Both the position numbers and the translations under genes were made by a program. Of a stretch of 44,085 bases of DNA, positions 13,341 through 22,384 are shown in pieces. The notes under the pieces are model-generated. The model had not been told where the DNA came from. It did not search any database and saw nothing but the letters and a program-made list of their open reading frames with translations. How positions within the stretch are numbered: position 1 is the first letter of the stretch; each line of letters starts with the position of its first letter. The DNA is taken from IMG/VR virus record IMGVR_UViG_3300028840_001346, positions 1 through 44,085 of that record; one strand, written 5' to 3'. Origin of the DNA: a virus.

Positions 13341-16300
13341 TTACCCAATAAGGCCGGTGGCTTGCAGGTCTGCGATTAGCGTCCCGAGGACATCGGCAAT
13401 CTCGTCAAGTGTAGTTGAGTCGGCATCGTATGACCGATCTGTCGAGACATTGGTTGGCGTGTATGCTGCGCTTTGGGCCGTCGGAGCCGTGCCATAGAAA
13501 CCCACGTTGCTTCCGTCATGATTAAGATCGCCGTCGATTTCGACGTCAGCAACTAGCTGGATATCGCCTGTACTTAGGTCTCCCTTTATTGCATCTCCGA
13601 TGTTGAGCTCATCGTTAACAGTCGCGGAACTCGCATCCAGGCCGGTCCCAATTATGATGTTACGCGAGCCAGTCGTGAGGTTGTCACCACTCCGTGCGCC
13701 TCCGAGGATGTTGTCAGCACCAGAGGACAGCAGCTGTCCACTCGACACGCCCAGGCACGTATTGTCGTCGCCCCCGGTTTCGAGATTCTGGCCGGCCGCG
13801 CTGCCCAGGAGTAGGTTGCCAGAGATTGAGTGTCCCGAAACACCGCGGCCGGCCTCAAAGCCGATCGCTGTATTGTTAATTCCAGTCTGGTTGTACTTGA
13901 GCGACGCGCCACCCAAGGCGAAGTTGGTGCTTGCGGTCGAGTTGGAATAACCCGCTTCGTATCCTGCGAAAAAGCAGTTGCTTCCGGTCGTGTTTGAGTA
14001 TCCGCTATCTCGGCCGATGCAGACCATGCCTCCACCGGTCTGATTCGAGAAGCCAGCGTTTCGGCCTATAAACACTGCGTTTGAGAACGAGTTCCCGCTT
14101 GAGCCCTGGCCCGCGGCATCTCCCAAGCAGATATTGGAGCCCCCAACCTGGTTGTATCTGAGGGAGTTCATGCCCATCGCGAAGTTGTAGGCTCCGCTGG
14201 TATTTGAGAACACCGAATTGGTTCCGATGCCCACGATTCGGTCTGATTGATTGTTCTGACACGCGTTGAGCCCTATGGCTACTACGTTATCCGCGTCAGT
14301 CGCCAGGTAGGAAGACGTCCGGCCGATGGCCACAACGCCTTTGCCCGTCTGGTTGCTGTTGCCAGCAAGGTTGCCGACAAACACGTTGTTGACAGCCGTG
14401 GCGGTGTTAGATGCGCCGGCACCTATGCCGATAAACAAATTCGTGACGTCATCAGAACTCAAGCTACACAGTGAGGTCCCGATTGAGTCTTGTAGCTCAA
14501 GGAGCGGGTTGGCATTGGTCTGAGCGGAGTGGGCCTTGATGATTAGTTGCTCAGTGTCAGACCCTCCTGTGATAGTCAGCGCACCCGAAGCGCCAAACCG
14601 ACCACGCTCAACCCCAGCAGTCGCAAACCCGAGTTCATCCTCCGCGGCTCGAAACATGCCGGTGTCCACATCGTCAGCAGTCTTGAACGCATAGCCTGGA
14701 GCTGCCGCGGTACCGGCAGCGCTGAGAATCACGCCGCCGTTAGAGACCCATCGGTCAGATGGGTCGATACTCCATTTGAGTGAGCCGCCAACGCTGAAAT
14801 TGAGGTTGTTCGCGAAAGCGACGGTCATCCCGGTGCCGGTGTTGCCGTTGAACGAATAGGCTGGCGCAGACGTCCCCCCGGCCGCTGCAAGTATCTGGCC
14901 CGTGAATGCTCGCGTACCATCGGCTAGGATGTATTGGGTGTGGTCATCATCCAACAAGCCAGTCAGAGCGCCGTGTTGCGTAGTGGAAATGACCGCTCTG
15001 CTTACGGAGTCGCTCCTCCAATCGATGTAATCGTCGCCCTCGTCAGTGGTCCTGACACGGGCATTGATCGCGCTTGCGTAGGACAGGTTGGTCTGAAAGA
15101 TAACCGTGCCGACTGGGCGAATCTCGGGGAACGCGAGATCATTGAGCTGTAATGAATAAATCTCTTCCAACGCACCGTTACGTGCGGCGATCACAGTCGA
15201 GTAGTCGTTTTGGCCCATAATGGCAATCATGGGCGTGTCTTTTTCGGTCGTGGAGAAAATGTGGCACAAGACAAAATCGTTGTTGGCTACCTCAGTAAGC
15301 TGCCAAGCTCCCCCTGTGTACTCATTCCAAGCAAGCCGAGTCGCACTGGTGCCATCGTATGTCCTAGCAGAAAAACCAGATTCGATGTGGCGCTGCCATT
15401 CGGCGCTGGCCCCGAGCATGTAGTAGATAGGCAGTCCCGTGGTTGATGCGACCGGGGAAATCGGCGAATAGATATCCTCATCTGCAACAGAGCCAGCATC
15501 CACGCCAAACTGAGCATCCGCGGTAGCTCCGGCGCCATCTGCGCTGATTGTGTTGAGGGCCAGACCTGCTACCCAGCGCAGCCCATCGAGAAAGTGATGG
15601 TACGAATGGCTAGATGGCGACATAGATGATCCATGCCGCTCCTCGCCCACGTAGATTGCCGCTCCTGCGCTCGTATCCCAATAGACGTAGGAGACCAGAG
15701 CCTTTGTCCGGATTGCGCTGTCTACTTGAGCATCGGTCGGATTAGCGAGACTCGTCAACGTTGACCCATCGTAATAGATCAAGTGCATACCCTCGACATC
15801 CGTGATCTGGACCGTGTCTCCAGTGGACGTGTATCTGACGCCTTCCTGGTAGTAGACAAAGCTGGCGCCGGTCGGCTGGATGGACATGGTGCGGTCAGGC
15901 GACGAATCGGTCCACGTCAGAGTGCTATCAGATCGATTCGGGAAACCGTTCTGGTACCAGTCCTCCCTCAGCGTGTATTGGGTATGGTCATTATCCAACA
16001 GGCTTGCAGATGCGAGATTGCCGTGGTCGATGTTTGGCGCGAGGCTACTTCCGAGGCTCGCCAGAGTGGTACGGTCCCACCGTAGATTAGCAAGGTCCCA
16101 TGATATCAGGTCACCGTCCGTCAAGACCGTCGCGCCCACTGCGACATCAGACAAAAACGATAGGCGAGGGATTATTACGGGAACAAGCTGAACTGAGCCC
16201 ACGGTTGCGTCAGACCTAATCACGGTCCCTATCACCACCTGCCAAGTAGGTGACGGCGGTCTGGTGTCGGTAAATCCGCCAGAGGTGCCGAGCCACAAAG

Positions 16301-17330
16301 TGGCACCAGAAGCAAAACTGCTAGTGTCAACCCCGTTGACCTTGCCGGCGCTGGTGATGTATCCAAACCCACTATCTGCAATATCTTCGGTTGCCATCCC
16401 AGCGACGGCGACGGTGGTCATCGAGCCGTTGTCTGCAAGTTTGACCTCCGGAAAGTTGCCCGTTGCACCGCTAATGTAGACCAATTGCCCATTATCGATC
16501 TGAGCGCCTTCAGTATTCTTGACACGAAGAAAAAATTCCTGGCCGATTTGCTGATTGACGTTTCCGCCGCTCATACCGAGCGAGAGAGTCTTTTCTTCTG
16601 CATCCCAATACATCAATCCTTCTTGCGGAGATGCAATTGGCAATAACTCGAATTGGATAGAGTTGACGTTGTCGATGTGGTTATCCCACATATCCAAGGT
16701 GCCGCGAACATCCAGGTCATTGCACGCGAGATGGCCCCAGTCGCTATCATCCCCGAGGCGGACCTGTAGCGTTGTGCCAAGTCCCTTGAGCGCAGAATCC
16801 GTGGCAGCGAGCCCGCCAAACCCCAGGACCGTGCCATCCCAATAGAGGTCTGATCCGCCAAATGAGCCGCCGTCATTGATCTGAAGTTGGTTGTCTAAAC
16901 CTCCCGGTGGCGTGTTGATTGCACTGCCATCTACCTCGATGACGTCGCCATTCTCCGAGACTACGATGCCCCCCGTCCCCGATATGGTTCGCAGGTTGAG
17001 CGCCACACCGGTCTTGTCTTTGTAGACCTCGGCATCACCGCCGCCGATGTTGGCTCCTACGTTGTCCTCGCCAGCTCCGACGATCCCGCTACCATCGACT
17101 CGGACCACATCGCCATTGGTGTCAACGGTGATTCCACCGATGCCTGTGATGGTGCGGAGATTGACCGTCGTGGCCGTCTTATCGCGGTAGACCTCGCCGG
17201 CCCCCGTGCCAACGTTTGCGAAATTGACGACAGCGCTGTCAGGCAACCGGACAGCCGTCCCTACACAGATGGACCCACTGCCATTGGAGACAATGACCTT
17301 GTTGGCGCTTGCACAGACCTCAACTGCCAT
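13341..17330 (-). CDS. large tail fibre / adhesin-like protein
   Basis: 1329 residues, ATG at 17330 with AGGAG upstream. Two copies of a roughly 50-residue N-terminal repeat (VNLRTITGIGGITVD and LNLRTISGTGGIVVS) come first. A middle domain has FLRVKNTEGAQIDNGQLVYISG and LWLGTSGGFTDTRPPSPTW, typical of phage fibre and adhesin proteins. The C-terminal third carries many N-x-x-x-G-x-x-A/S repeats of about 24 residues (NNTAIGFEAG, NAVFIGRNAG, NFAMGMNSL), as in YadA-like beta-roll heads. The end (YTPTNVSTDRSYDADSTTLDE) is a common trimerising fibre terminus. It is probably the receptor-binding fibre. No chaperone domain was recognised. Confidence 0.8.
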   Translation of the reverse strand: MAVEVCASANKVIVSNGSGSICVGTAVRLPDSAVVNFANVGTGAGEVYRDKTATTVNLRTITGIGGITVDTNGDVVRVDGSGIVGAGEDNVGANIGGGDAEVYKDKTGVALNLRTISGTGGIVVSENGDVIEVDGSAINTPPGGLDNQLQINDGGSFGGSDLYWDGTVLGFGGLAATDSALKGLGTTLQVRLGDDSDWGHLACNDLDVRGTLDMWDNHIDNVNSIQFELLPIASPQEGLMYWDAEEKTLSLGMSGGNVNQQIGQEFFLRVKNTEGAQIDNGQLVYISGATGNFPEVKLADNGSMTTVAVAGMATEDIADSGFGYITSAGKVNGVDTSSFASGATLWLGTSGGFTDTRPPSPTWQVVIGTVIRSDATVGSVQLVPVIIPRLSFLSDVAVGATVLTDGDLISWDLANLRWDRTTLASLGSSLAPNIDHGNLASASLLDNDHTQYTLREDWYQNGFPNRSDSTLTWTDSSPDRTMSIQPTGASFVYYQEGVRYTSTGDTVQITDVEGMHLIYYDGSTLTSLANPTDAQVDSAIRTKALVSYVYWDTSAGAAIYVGEERHGSSMSPSSHSYHHFLDGLRWVAGLALNTISADGAGATADAQFGVDAGSVADEDIYSPISPVASTTGLPIYYMLGASAEWQRHIESGFSARTYDGTSATRLAWNEYTGGAWQLTEVANNDFVLCHIFSTTEKDTPMIAIMGQNDYSTVIAARNGALEEIYSLQLNDLAFPEIRPVGTVIFQTNLSYASAINARVRTTDEGDDYIDWRSDSVSRAVISTTQHGALTGLLDDDHTQYILADGTRAFTGQILAAAGGTSAPAYSFNGNTGTGMTVAFANNLNFSVGGSLKWSIDPSDRWVSNGGVILSAAGTAAAPGYAFKTADDVDTGMFRAAEDELGFATAGVERGRFGASGALTITGGSDTEQLIIKAHSAQTNANPLLELQDSIGTSLCSLSSDDVTNLFIGIGAGASNTATAVNNVFVGNLAGNSNQTGKGVVAIGRTSSYLATDADNVVAIGLNACQNNQSDRIVGIGTNSVFSNTSGAYNFAMGMNSLRYNQVGGSNICLGDAAGQGSSGNSFSNAVFIGRNAGFSNQTGGGMVCIGRDSGYSNTTGSNCFFAGYEAGYSNSTASTNFALGGASLKYNQTGINNTAIGFEAGRGVSGHSISGNLLLGSAAGQNLETGGDDNTCLGVSSGQLLSSGADNILGGARSGDNLTTGSRNIIIGTGLDASSATVNDELNIGDAIKGDLSTGDIQLVADVEIDGDLNHDGSNVGFYGTAPTAQSAAYTPTNVSTDRSYDADSTTLDEIADVLGTLIADLQATGLIG

Positions 17331-17346
17331 CCCTATCTCCTATGGT

Positions 17347-17410
17347 GGCGGCCCCCGAGGAGCGATACGCCTACCGTGACTAGGCGTGTGGGGAACCCAC
17401 GAGGGCCGCC
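17347..17410 (-). promoter_or_regulatory. structured leader (three-way junction) before the fibre gene
   Basis: On the minus-strand RNA an outer 8-bp stem (GGCGGCCC/GGGCCGCC) encloses two hairpins: GUGGG/CCCAC with a 3-nt loop, and ACGCCUA/UAGGCGU with a 7-nt loop. The outer stem begins at the upstream stop and ends about 9 nt before the AGGAG ribosome site of the fibre gene. No U-run follows. It may be a translational control element, processing site or attenuator. No known riboswitch class was recognised. Confidence 0.55.
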
Positions 17411-17731
17411 CTAAGCGATGTCCTCTTGCACATTAATCCGGAAATACTCGGTGCTTTTTCGCCTTGCGCCCGAGCGGTACAGTCTGGCTTTGACTAGCTG
17501 CGCCTCGCCAGCCACAAGATCCCCGGCTCGCCAAGGGTAGTTGTAGCTCCCCGTCGCAGCGTCAATCAAAACCCCTGGGATTGTGACCGATGCCGACGGA
17601 TCTGGCCTGTCGATGACAAGCTCCGAGGTCTCCGTCGTCAACGTCTCGCCCCATGACACATTGATGGGGTCCTCAAGATCGCCCTCAGTGTAGTGTCCCG
17701 GGAGCGTCTGGATTTCATCGTTGCAGCTCAT
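17411..17731 (-). CDS. probable fibre-associated structural protein
   Basis: 106 residues, ATG at 17731 with GGGAGG upstream. Mostly beta strands, with PSASVTIPGVLIDAATGSYNYPWRAGDL and KARLYRSGARRKSTEYF. The pattern (value ranges converted to a strand-rich domain) resembles small baseplate or fibre N-domain proteins between fibre genes. The family is not certain. Confidence 0.55.
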   Translation of the reverse strand: MSCNDEIQTLPGHYTEGDLEDPINVSWGETLTTETSELVIDRPDPSASVTIPGVLIDAATGSYNYPWRAGDLVAGEAQLVKARLYRSGARRKSTEYFRINVQEDIA

Positions 17732-17751
17732 GGGTCACTACCTCCCGGAGC

Positions 17752-18147
17752 CTAGTCCGCTTGCGCTTGCTGTGGCTCGCCTTGTTTTGGCTTTGGTTTT
17801 GGGCCTGGCTTGGCCTTTGGTGCCACCTTTGGCGTTGCGACCATGGTATTCCAATCTAGTGTCCAGCCTTTGACGAGGTACCCGGTCCGCTTTTGGATTG
17901 CAGCGAACATCTCTTGCTCGTCAGCGATCAGTCTTGTCATCTTGGCTTCGGCTTCTTGCTTCACAAGCTGTTCTTTGAGCATCAAATTCTCAAACCAACG
18001 TTTATCGTCTGCCGTCAGCTTGACCGCATCTCCTGGGGCCTTGAGCTTGGCGCCGTTGACCTTCTTGGTGGCCTTAGCAGCCTTGGCAGCCTTGGCCGTC
18101 TTGACGGCAGCGGCCAGTCCATTCCCCACTTTTTTCTTACGTCCCAC
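17752..18147 (-). CDS. Lys/Ala-rich basic hypothetical protein
   Basis: 131 residues from a GTG at 18147 with AGGAG upstream. The N-terminus is a Lys/Ala repeat tract (AKAAKAAKATKKV) and the C-terminus a Pro/Lys repeat (KPGPKPKPKQGEPQQ), with a helical middle (WFENLMLKEQLVKQEAEAKMTRL). Low-complexity basic tails suggest binding to nucleic acid or to an acidic surface. Position among fibre genes is odd for a DNA-binding protein. Confidence 0.6.
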   Translation of the reverse strand: MGRKKKVGNGLAAAVKTAKAAKAAKATKKVNGAKLKAPGDAVKLTADDKRWFENLMLKEQLVKQEAEAKMTRLIADEQEMFAAIQKRTGYLVKGWTLDWNTMVATPKVAPKAKPGPKPKPKQGEPQQAQAD

Positions 18148-18160
18148 GGTTTTCTCCTAC

Positions 18161-19582
18161 CTATGTCTGTGTTCCTACCTTAGTCCAGGTGGTTGTATAA
18201 ATCCAAAGCACTCCGCTTGAATCGACCCATATGTCGCCCATGAGCGCAGTGCTAGGTTCGGTATCTTGAGGTACAATCCGGAGCGCAGATCTAGTTGGGG
18301 TTGTGGTATCCGCTTCAATCCAAGCCCCATAACCAGTCCCATGCGCCAATGCCTTGATTCCGATACTGCTACTGGACACATGCGCTTCGCCGATTATTGC
18401 GGCCGGGCTGGTTGTTCCCCCAATTGCGCGGAGCCCATATCCGCCACCACTAGCGGTGGCATTGATCGCATCACCACTTGTGCCACTGGTAGCCAATACG
18501 CCATGGCCTATTCCAAGCCCTACGGCCCAGACGCCAACCGCGTTAGAGCCGGACCACGCTTCGCCCTTGACACCATATCCTGCATTGTACCCAATCCCGC
18601 GGACACCAACTGCGTTTGCTGCGCTATCTGCAAGGCCCAAGACGCCTTCTGCTCCGGTGCCATTGCTCCCCCCATCGCCCTTTACGCCACCGGTTCCGGC
18701 AGATCCGACGATCCCATAGACAGCATATGCTGCGGCACTAGTAGATGTGGCCGTCATCGTTAGTGCCGTTACCTGGTTGGCGTTGAGAACGTTGTTGCTG
18801 TGGCAATCAAGATCGTATTGACTGAACGTCCACTCCTCATTTCCGTCTAGCCAGAGCCCGAGGTCATTCGCCGTGTCGTCATGCTCCAAATAGTCATCAG
18901 ATGTAGTGTCACCGAACAGGATCTTTCGGCCCTCAATGGCCAAGTCCGTCCCTATGACAACCTCGCCGGATGGCTCAACCGTCAGTCTTCGGAGCCCTAC
19001 ACTGGCGCCGGTCGTGTCTTTGTCCTGGATTAGGTAAAACCGTCCAGCAACCCCAGCACTAGATGACCCTAGAGTGCCAAGTCGCCATGACCCTTTGACC
19101 GTGCCGCTGTCGTCACTTTCAAGTCTGAGTTCCGCGCGTGTGGTTGGGTCTGTGGTGTCAACTGCAAGGTCTGCGGCAAGCCCCACGGAAAAATGGAACG
19201 GATACGCAGGATCAGCCGTGCCAACACCAAAACGGCCAGGATTGACCGATGCCGCAGAGCCAGGCAGACAAATGACATCGCCACCGGCTCCGCTTGTCGC
19301 ACCACGATCGCCACCCTTGAGCGTGACCGAACCGCCACTTGTCGTGGAAGTCAACGCGTCTAGGCCCCGGAGAGTTAGATCGATCCCGGGAAATGTCCCA
19401 TCTTCGGAACGCTCCTGGAGCCATTCGAGCCAATCCCCAGCCCAGCCATGGAGGTAATTGACGTTGGACGCGGGGAGGAGATCATTGGTCGAATACCCAG
19501 CGGTAACCTTGCTACCTGCCGGAATGGTGCGATTCGTCTTGGTGGTATCGAGTTGCGGAATCGTTGTTGGTCTCGTCGCCAT
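18161..19582 (-). CDS. second tail fibre-like protein
   Basis: 473 residues, ATG at 19582 with GAGGTAACC upstream. The N-terminus (NYLHGWAGDWLEWLQERSEDGTF in part) is shared by phage fibre attachment regions. FGVGTADPAYPFHFSV marks the usual junction to a repeat region. About 280-430 contains Gly-rich repeats (GVKGEAWSGSN, GVRGIGYNAG) and the C-terminus is a small strand-rich cap (DIWVDSSGVLWIYT). It may be a shorter fibre or a tip that partners with the large fibre downstream. Confidence 0.75.
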   Translation of the reverse strand: MATRPTTIPQLDTTKTNRTIPAGSKVTAGYSTNDLLPASNVNYLHGWAGDWLEWLQERSEDGTFPGIDLTLRGLDALTSTTSGGSVTLKGGDRGATSGAGGDVICLPGSAASVNPGRFGVGTADPAYPFHFSVGLAADLAVDTTDPTTRAELRLESDDSGTVKGSWRLGTLGSSSAGVAGRFYLIQDKDTTGASVGLRRLTVEPSGEVVIGTDLAIEGRKILFGDTTSDDYLEHDDTANDLGLWLDGNEEWTFSQYDLDCHSNNVLNANQVTALTMTATSTSAAAYAVYGIVGSAGTGGVKGDGGSNGTGAEGVLGLADSAANAVGVRGIGYNAGYGVKGEAWSGSNAVGVWAVGLGIGHGVLATSGTSGDAINATASGGGYGLRAIGGTTSPAAIIGEAHVSSSSIGIKALAHGTGYGAWIEADTTTPTRSALRIVPQDTEPSTALMGDIWVDSSGVLWIYTTTWTKVGTQT

Positions 19583-19590
19583 TGGTTACC

Positions 19591-20142
19591 TCAATAATGC
19601 AGATGACCTACTAGATCGCCCTGGTCCAAACCGAGGCCCGCAGTGTCCAGGGTGAACGGAGTCGCAGTTTCATGCCAAGTCAGGTCCAATCCGACGGCTG
19701 CGGCGCGGGCCTTGTTGACCATCTCACCGGCGACGTCACCGAGAGTAAACGGATCATCAATCACGATCTCTACCTTGGCTGGGTAATTCTCGGTCAGAAC
19801 AATCGATGTGGCCCCGAGTGCATCGAGAACCCCGAGCAGCTCATTGATAGTCCCATCCGACGTGTTGGCTAGGACTTGCGCCTGTAGCTTCAACCGGTAT
19901 TCTGCATCAAGACTGCCACCACGTTCTACGCCAATCAGGGAGCCCAGTGAATCAAGTTGAATCCCAACGGCATTGGCTATTGTGGTCTCAGTCAAGACCT
20001 CAAACGCGGCGTCCTCTAGCTCCTGCGATTGCTGCGCCAAGGCGCCTATGACGGCCTCAATGTTGGTCCGGCCGCGGAATTGCTCAATCAGACGACCTTT
20101 AGCCTCCTCAACCAGATCGGTCTTGTGGGTCATCGTCGTCAT
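19591..20142 (-). CDS. baseplate protein (DUF2612-like)
   Basis: 183 residues, ATG at 20142 overlapping the J-protein stop as ATGA; a second ATG lies three codons in. The pattern QLDSLGSLIGVERGGSLDAEYRLKLQ, followed by INELLGVLDALGATS and a strand-rich end, fits the DUF2612 group found directly after baseplate J. It probably joins the wedge to the fibre at the edge of the baseplate. Confidence 0.75.
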   Translation of the reverse strand: MTTMTHKTDLVEEAKGRLIEQFRGRTNIEAVIGALAQQSQELEDAAFEVLTETTIANAVGIQLDSLGSLIGVERGGSLDAEYRLKLQAQVLANTSDGTINELLGVLDALGATSIVLTENYPAKVEIVIDDPFTLGDVAGEMVNKARAAAVGLDLTWHETATPFTLDTAGLGLDQGDLVGHLHY

Positions 20143-21785
20143 ATCGAGGTCACTGTCATCCGCGTGGTGTCAAACACTGCAATCTGTCGATTGCCTATCG
20201 CGATGTTGCTGGTCCCGGTTGGCGTATGCGATGTTGCGAATCCCAACGCAGCATTGGCTGTTCCTCCGGTGACCAGGATTGAACCTCCTGAATCGCTAGT
20301 GATGGTCACAGCTCCGCCGCTAGTCCCCCCGGTGGCCGACGGGCTCGCGAGGTCTGTCGAGATGACCGCCGCAACCTCCGCCGCAGTAGCCGCACCGATC
20401 GCCGCGAAATCCGCAGTATTGAAGGTAACCGTCTGTGCGGCGCTCTGGCCGTCCACTCGCACCGTGAGCGTCTGGCCATCGACTAGGGCGTAGGTCTGAG
20501 TATTGCCAGAGGTGACTGTGACAGGCTGTTTGTCGATCACGAACGCCTGGATGTCCACGACTCCGGCAACACCGCCTCCGCTGCAACTCTCGAGAGCAGC
20601 ACTCTCGAATTGCTTGTAGATGACATCTTCGCCCACCGTCAGCAAGTCGCCTTTCGCCTTGAGGAGAGCTGCGACTTGGGTGTCACCGTCCGGCGGATAG
20701 TCGCCTGTGGTGATCACGGTGATGGCCAGCCAAATCTCCATTTCGTCGGCACGGTCCCCGAGGATGGTGTGACTCTCGCCCTGGTCATCCACGACCACCT
20801 CGCTGATATCGGTTCCGTAGGTAGCGATGCCGGCCGCCTTCCGGAAAATCGCCTCGGCCACATCGGCATCGGCGCCTCCAACAACGGTTGCTTGGATTGA
20901 ATGTGGGGGCAGGCCGTTCGCGTCCGTGACGTCTGTCGTGTTCTCGAAGACAAAGGCAGCCGTGACTCCGCTGACTTCCAAGATGGCAGTTCTCACAGCG
21001 TTGACCGTCGCGTTGGTGCCAGTCGCTAGGCTTTCCTCGCGCCGGATGCGAAGCTCCTCGTCTGTTTCGATCTCGGTACCGGTGGACCCGTCAGCGAGAT
21101 TGTTGACTCCTTTCCAGCCAGAGACCGCGGTCACAATCTCGGTCACCTGGTAGGCCAGAGCCACAATCTCGCCAGTCTCCGTGGCCGTGGCGGCTACCGT
21201 GTTGTAGCCTTCCCCGAGGCCGATGTACCGCCAAGTCACCGTGCCATCAATAATCGCCGCGCCGGTCCCCGTAGGCCCTCCAGAGCCAGCTGAGGTCCCC
21301 GCTGTGACGCATTCGTAGATATTCAGGGGTGAGTCATTCGCCCGGAGGTCCCCCACGCTGTAAGCCGTGGTGGCGGCCCACGTAGTTGCGGTGTTGATGG
21401 TCACCCCAGCGTCGGTTGCGTAGATTCCGCCGGAGGGGACCCTTGCCTGTCTGCCAAGAGAGAGCACGGTCGCATTGTCGCCGGTGACAATGAGGGTCAC
21501 TGTCGAGGACGTCGCAGCTAGCCTGGTGACACCCGTGATCGACGAGACCGCATCAAGCGAGGCGTCGGCAGCGGAATCGGGGTATTGCGAATCATAGACG
21601 TCATTGAGGACATCCCAGCCCTGCGAGAGCTGGTCAGCCATGATGCCCACGATTTGACCGATGATTGACGTGCTCGTCAAGTTGAGGTTCGGCCCGATGT
21701 CAGCGAGGAGTGCCGCGTTGATCTCGTCGATGATGTCCTGCCTGGTTTTCTTCGCAAAGCCAGTGGTCAAAACCCCGAAAGCCAT
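20139..21785 (-). CDS. baseplate J-like wedge protein
   Basis: 548 residues, ATG at 21785 with GGAG upstream. The N-terminus (GFAKKTRQDIIDEINAALL, LNLTSTSIIGQIVGIMADQL) and the central EIETDEELRIRREESLAT with SGVTAAFVFENTTD are hallmarks of the gpJ/gp47 family. Insertions are strand-rich: one about 110-210 (YSVGDLRANDSPLNIYEC) and a C-terminal one about 420-530 (TLTVRVDGQSAAQTVTFN). It forms the inner wedge that links hub to periphery and triggers sheath contraction. Confidence 0.9.
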   Translation of the reverse strand: MAFGVLTTGFAKKTRQDIIDEINAALLADIGPNLNLTSTSIIGQIVGIMADQLSQGWDVLNDVYDSQYPDSAADASLDAVSSITGVTRLAATSSTVTLIVTGDNATVLSLGRQARVPSGGIYATDAGVTINTATTWAATTAYSVGDLRANDSPLNIYECVTAGTSAGSGGPTGTGAAIIDGTVTWRYIGLGEGYNTVAATATETGEIVALAYQVTEIVTAVSGWKGVNNLADGSTGTEIETDEELRIRREESLATGTNATVNAVRTAILEVSGVTAAFVFENTTDVTDANGLPPHSIQATVVGGADADVAEAIFRKAAGIATYGTDISEVVVDDQGESHTILGDRADEMEIWLAITVITTGDYPPDGDTQVAALLKAKGDLLTVGEDVIYKQFESAALESCSGGGVAGVVDIQAFVIDKQPVTVTSGNTQTYALVDGQTLTVRVDGQSAAQTVTFNTADFAAIGAATAAEVAAVISTDLASPSATGGTSGGAVTITSDSGGSILVTGGTANAALGFATSHTPTGTSNIAIGNRQIAVFDTTRMTVTSI

Positions 21786-22157
21786 CTATATCTCCACATC
21801 AATCACGAAGTCCTCATAGACGAGGCCCTCCGCTGTGGTAACGCCCAGCTGGAGCGTCACAGTCAGCAGTCGATTCGGGCCGTCCAAAACGGCGTTGTAG
21901 TATCGGACCTCCTCAACTCCTGGCGTGTCTTTGGCGACTCCCACAAGCACGGCCCGCACCTGGGCATCGTTGGCATTCTTTTTGATGACGTGCTCAAAGT
22001 ATGGCGTGCCCTCCTCTGGGTTCAAAAACCACTCGCCTAGGAAGTACCGATACCGGATTTGCAGCTCCTGACGAATGGCCACGATTCCCTCAATCACGAC
22101 AGCATCGTTGGTCGAGAAATCGAGGTCACCGGTGGTATCAAGCGCCAAGTCCGCCAT
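21786..22157 (-). CDS. gp25-like baseplate wedge protein
   Basis: 123 residues from the ATG at 22157 (TGATG overlap). DFSTNDAVVIEGIVAIRQEL, RYRYFLGEWFLNPEEG and YYNAVLDGPNRLLTVTLQL match the gpW/gp25 lysozyme-like family, which nucleates the sheath on the baseplate. Gene order gp25 then J is standard. Confidence 0.85.
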   Translation of the reverse strand: MADLALDTTGDLDFSTNDAVVIEGIVAIRQELQIRYRYFLGEWFLNPEEGTPYFEHVIKKNANDAQVRAVLVGVAKDTPGVEEVRYYNAVLDGPNRLLTVTLQLGVTTAEGLVYEDFVIDVEI

Positions 22158-22384
22158 CAATCAACCCCCCCAATCACAGTGTCCTCGCCCTCAGACACGC
22201 CAGTGACATCCGCATTGGTCTTGACCTCAACCAAGGCCAGCTCAATCGCCACAGCGATGACCTCAGCCATCGCGAGCGAAATGGTAGCCTCGGTATCGGG
22301 AGGATTGAGACCGCCGAACGCAGCGCTGAATTGAGCCGCTATGGCCGCTTTCATCTCTGTGGTTGGCGTCGTTGTGATGGCCAT
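22157..22384 (-). CDS. small baseplate-region hypothetical protein
   Basis: 75 residues from the ATG at 22384 (TGATG overlap with the spike gene). Helical, with TEMKAAIAAQFSAAFGGLNP and a membrane-poor but Ala-rich middle. Small acidic proteins at this place in related phages are of unknown function, perhaps a chaperone or hub accessory. Confidence 0.6.
   Translation of the reverse strand: MAITTTPTTEMKAAIAAQFSAAFGGLNPPDTEATISLAMAEVIAVAIELALVEVKTNADVTGVSEGEDTVIGGVD

Noticed and set aside
17347-17410. tRNA gene
   Set aside because: The nested stems look like a partial cloverleaf but stem lengths, missing anticodon/T-arm motifs and absence of a CCA-type end do not fit a tRNA.
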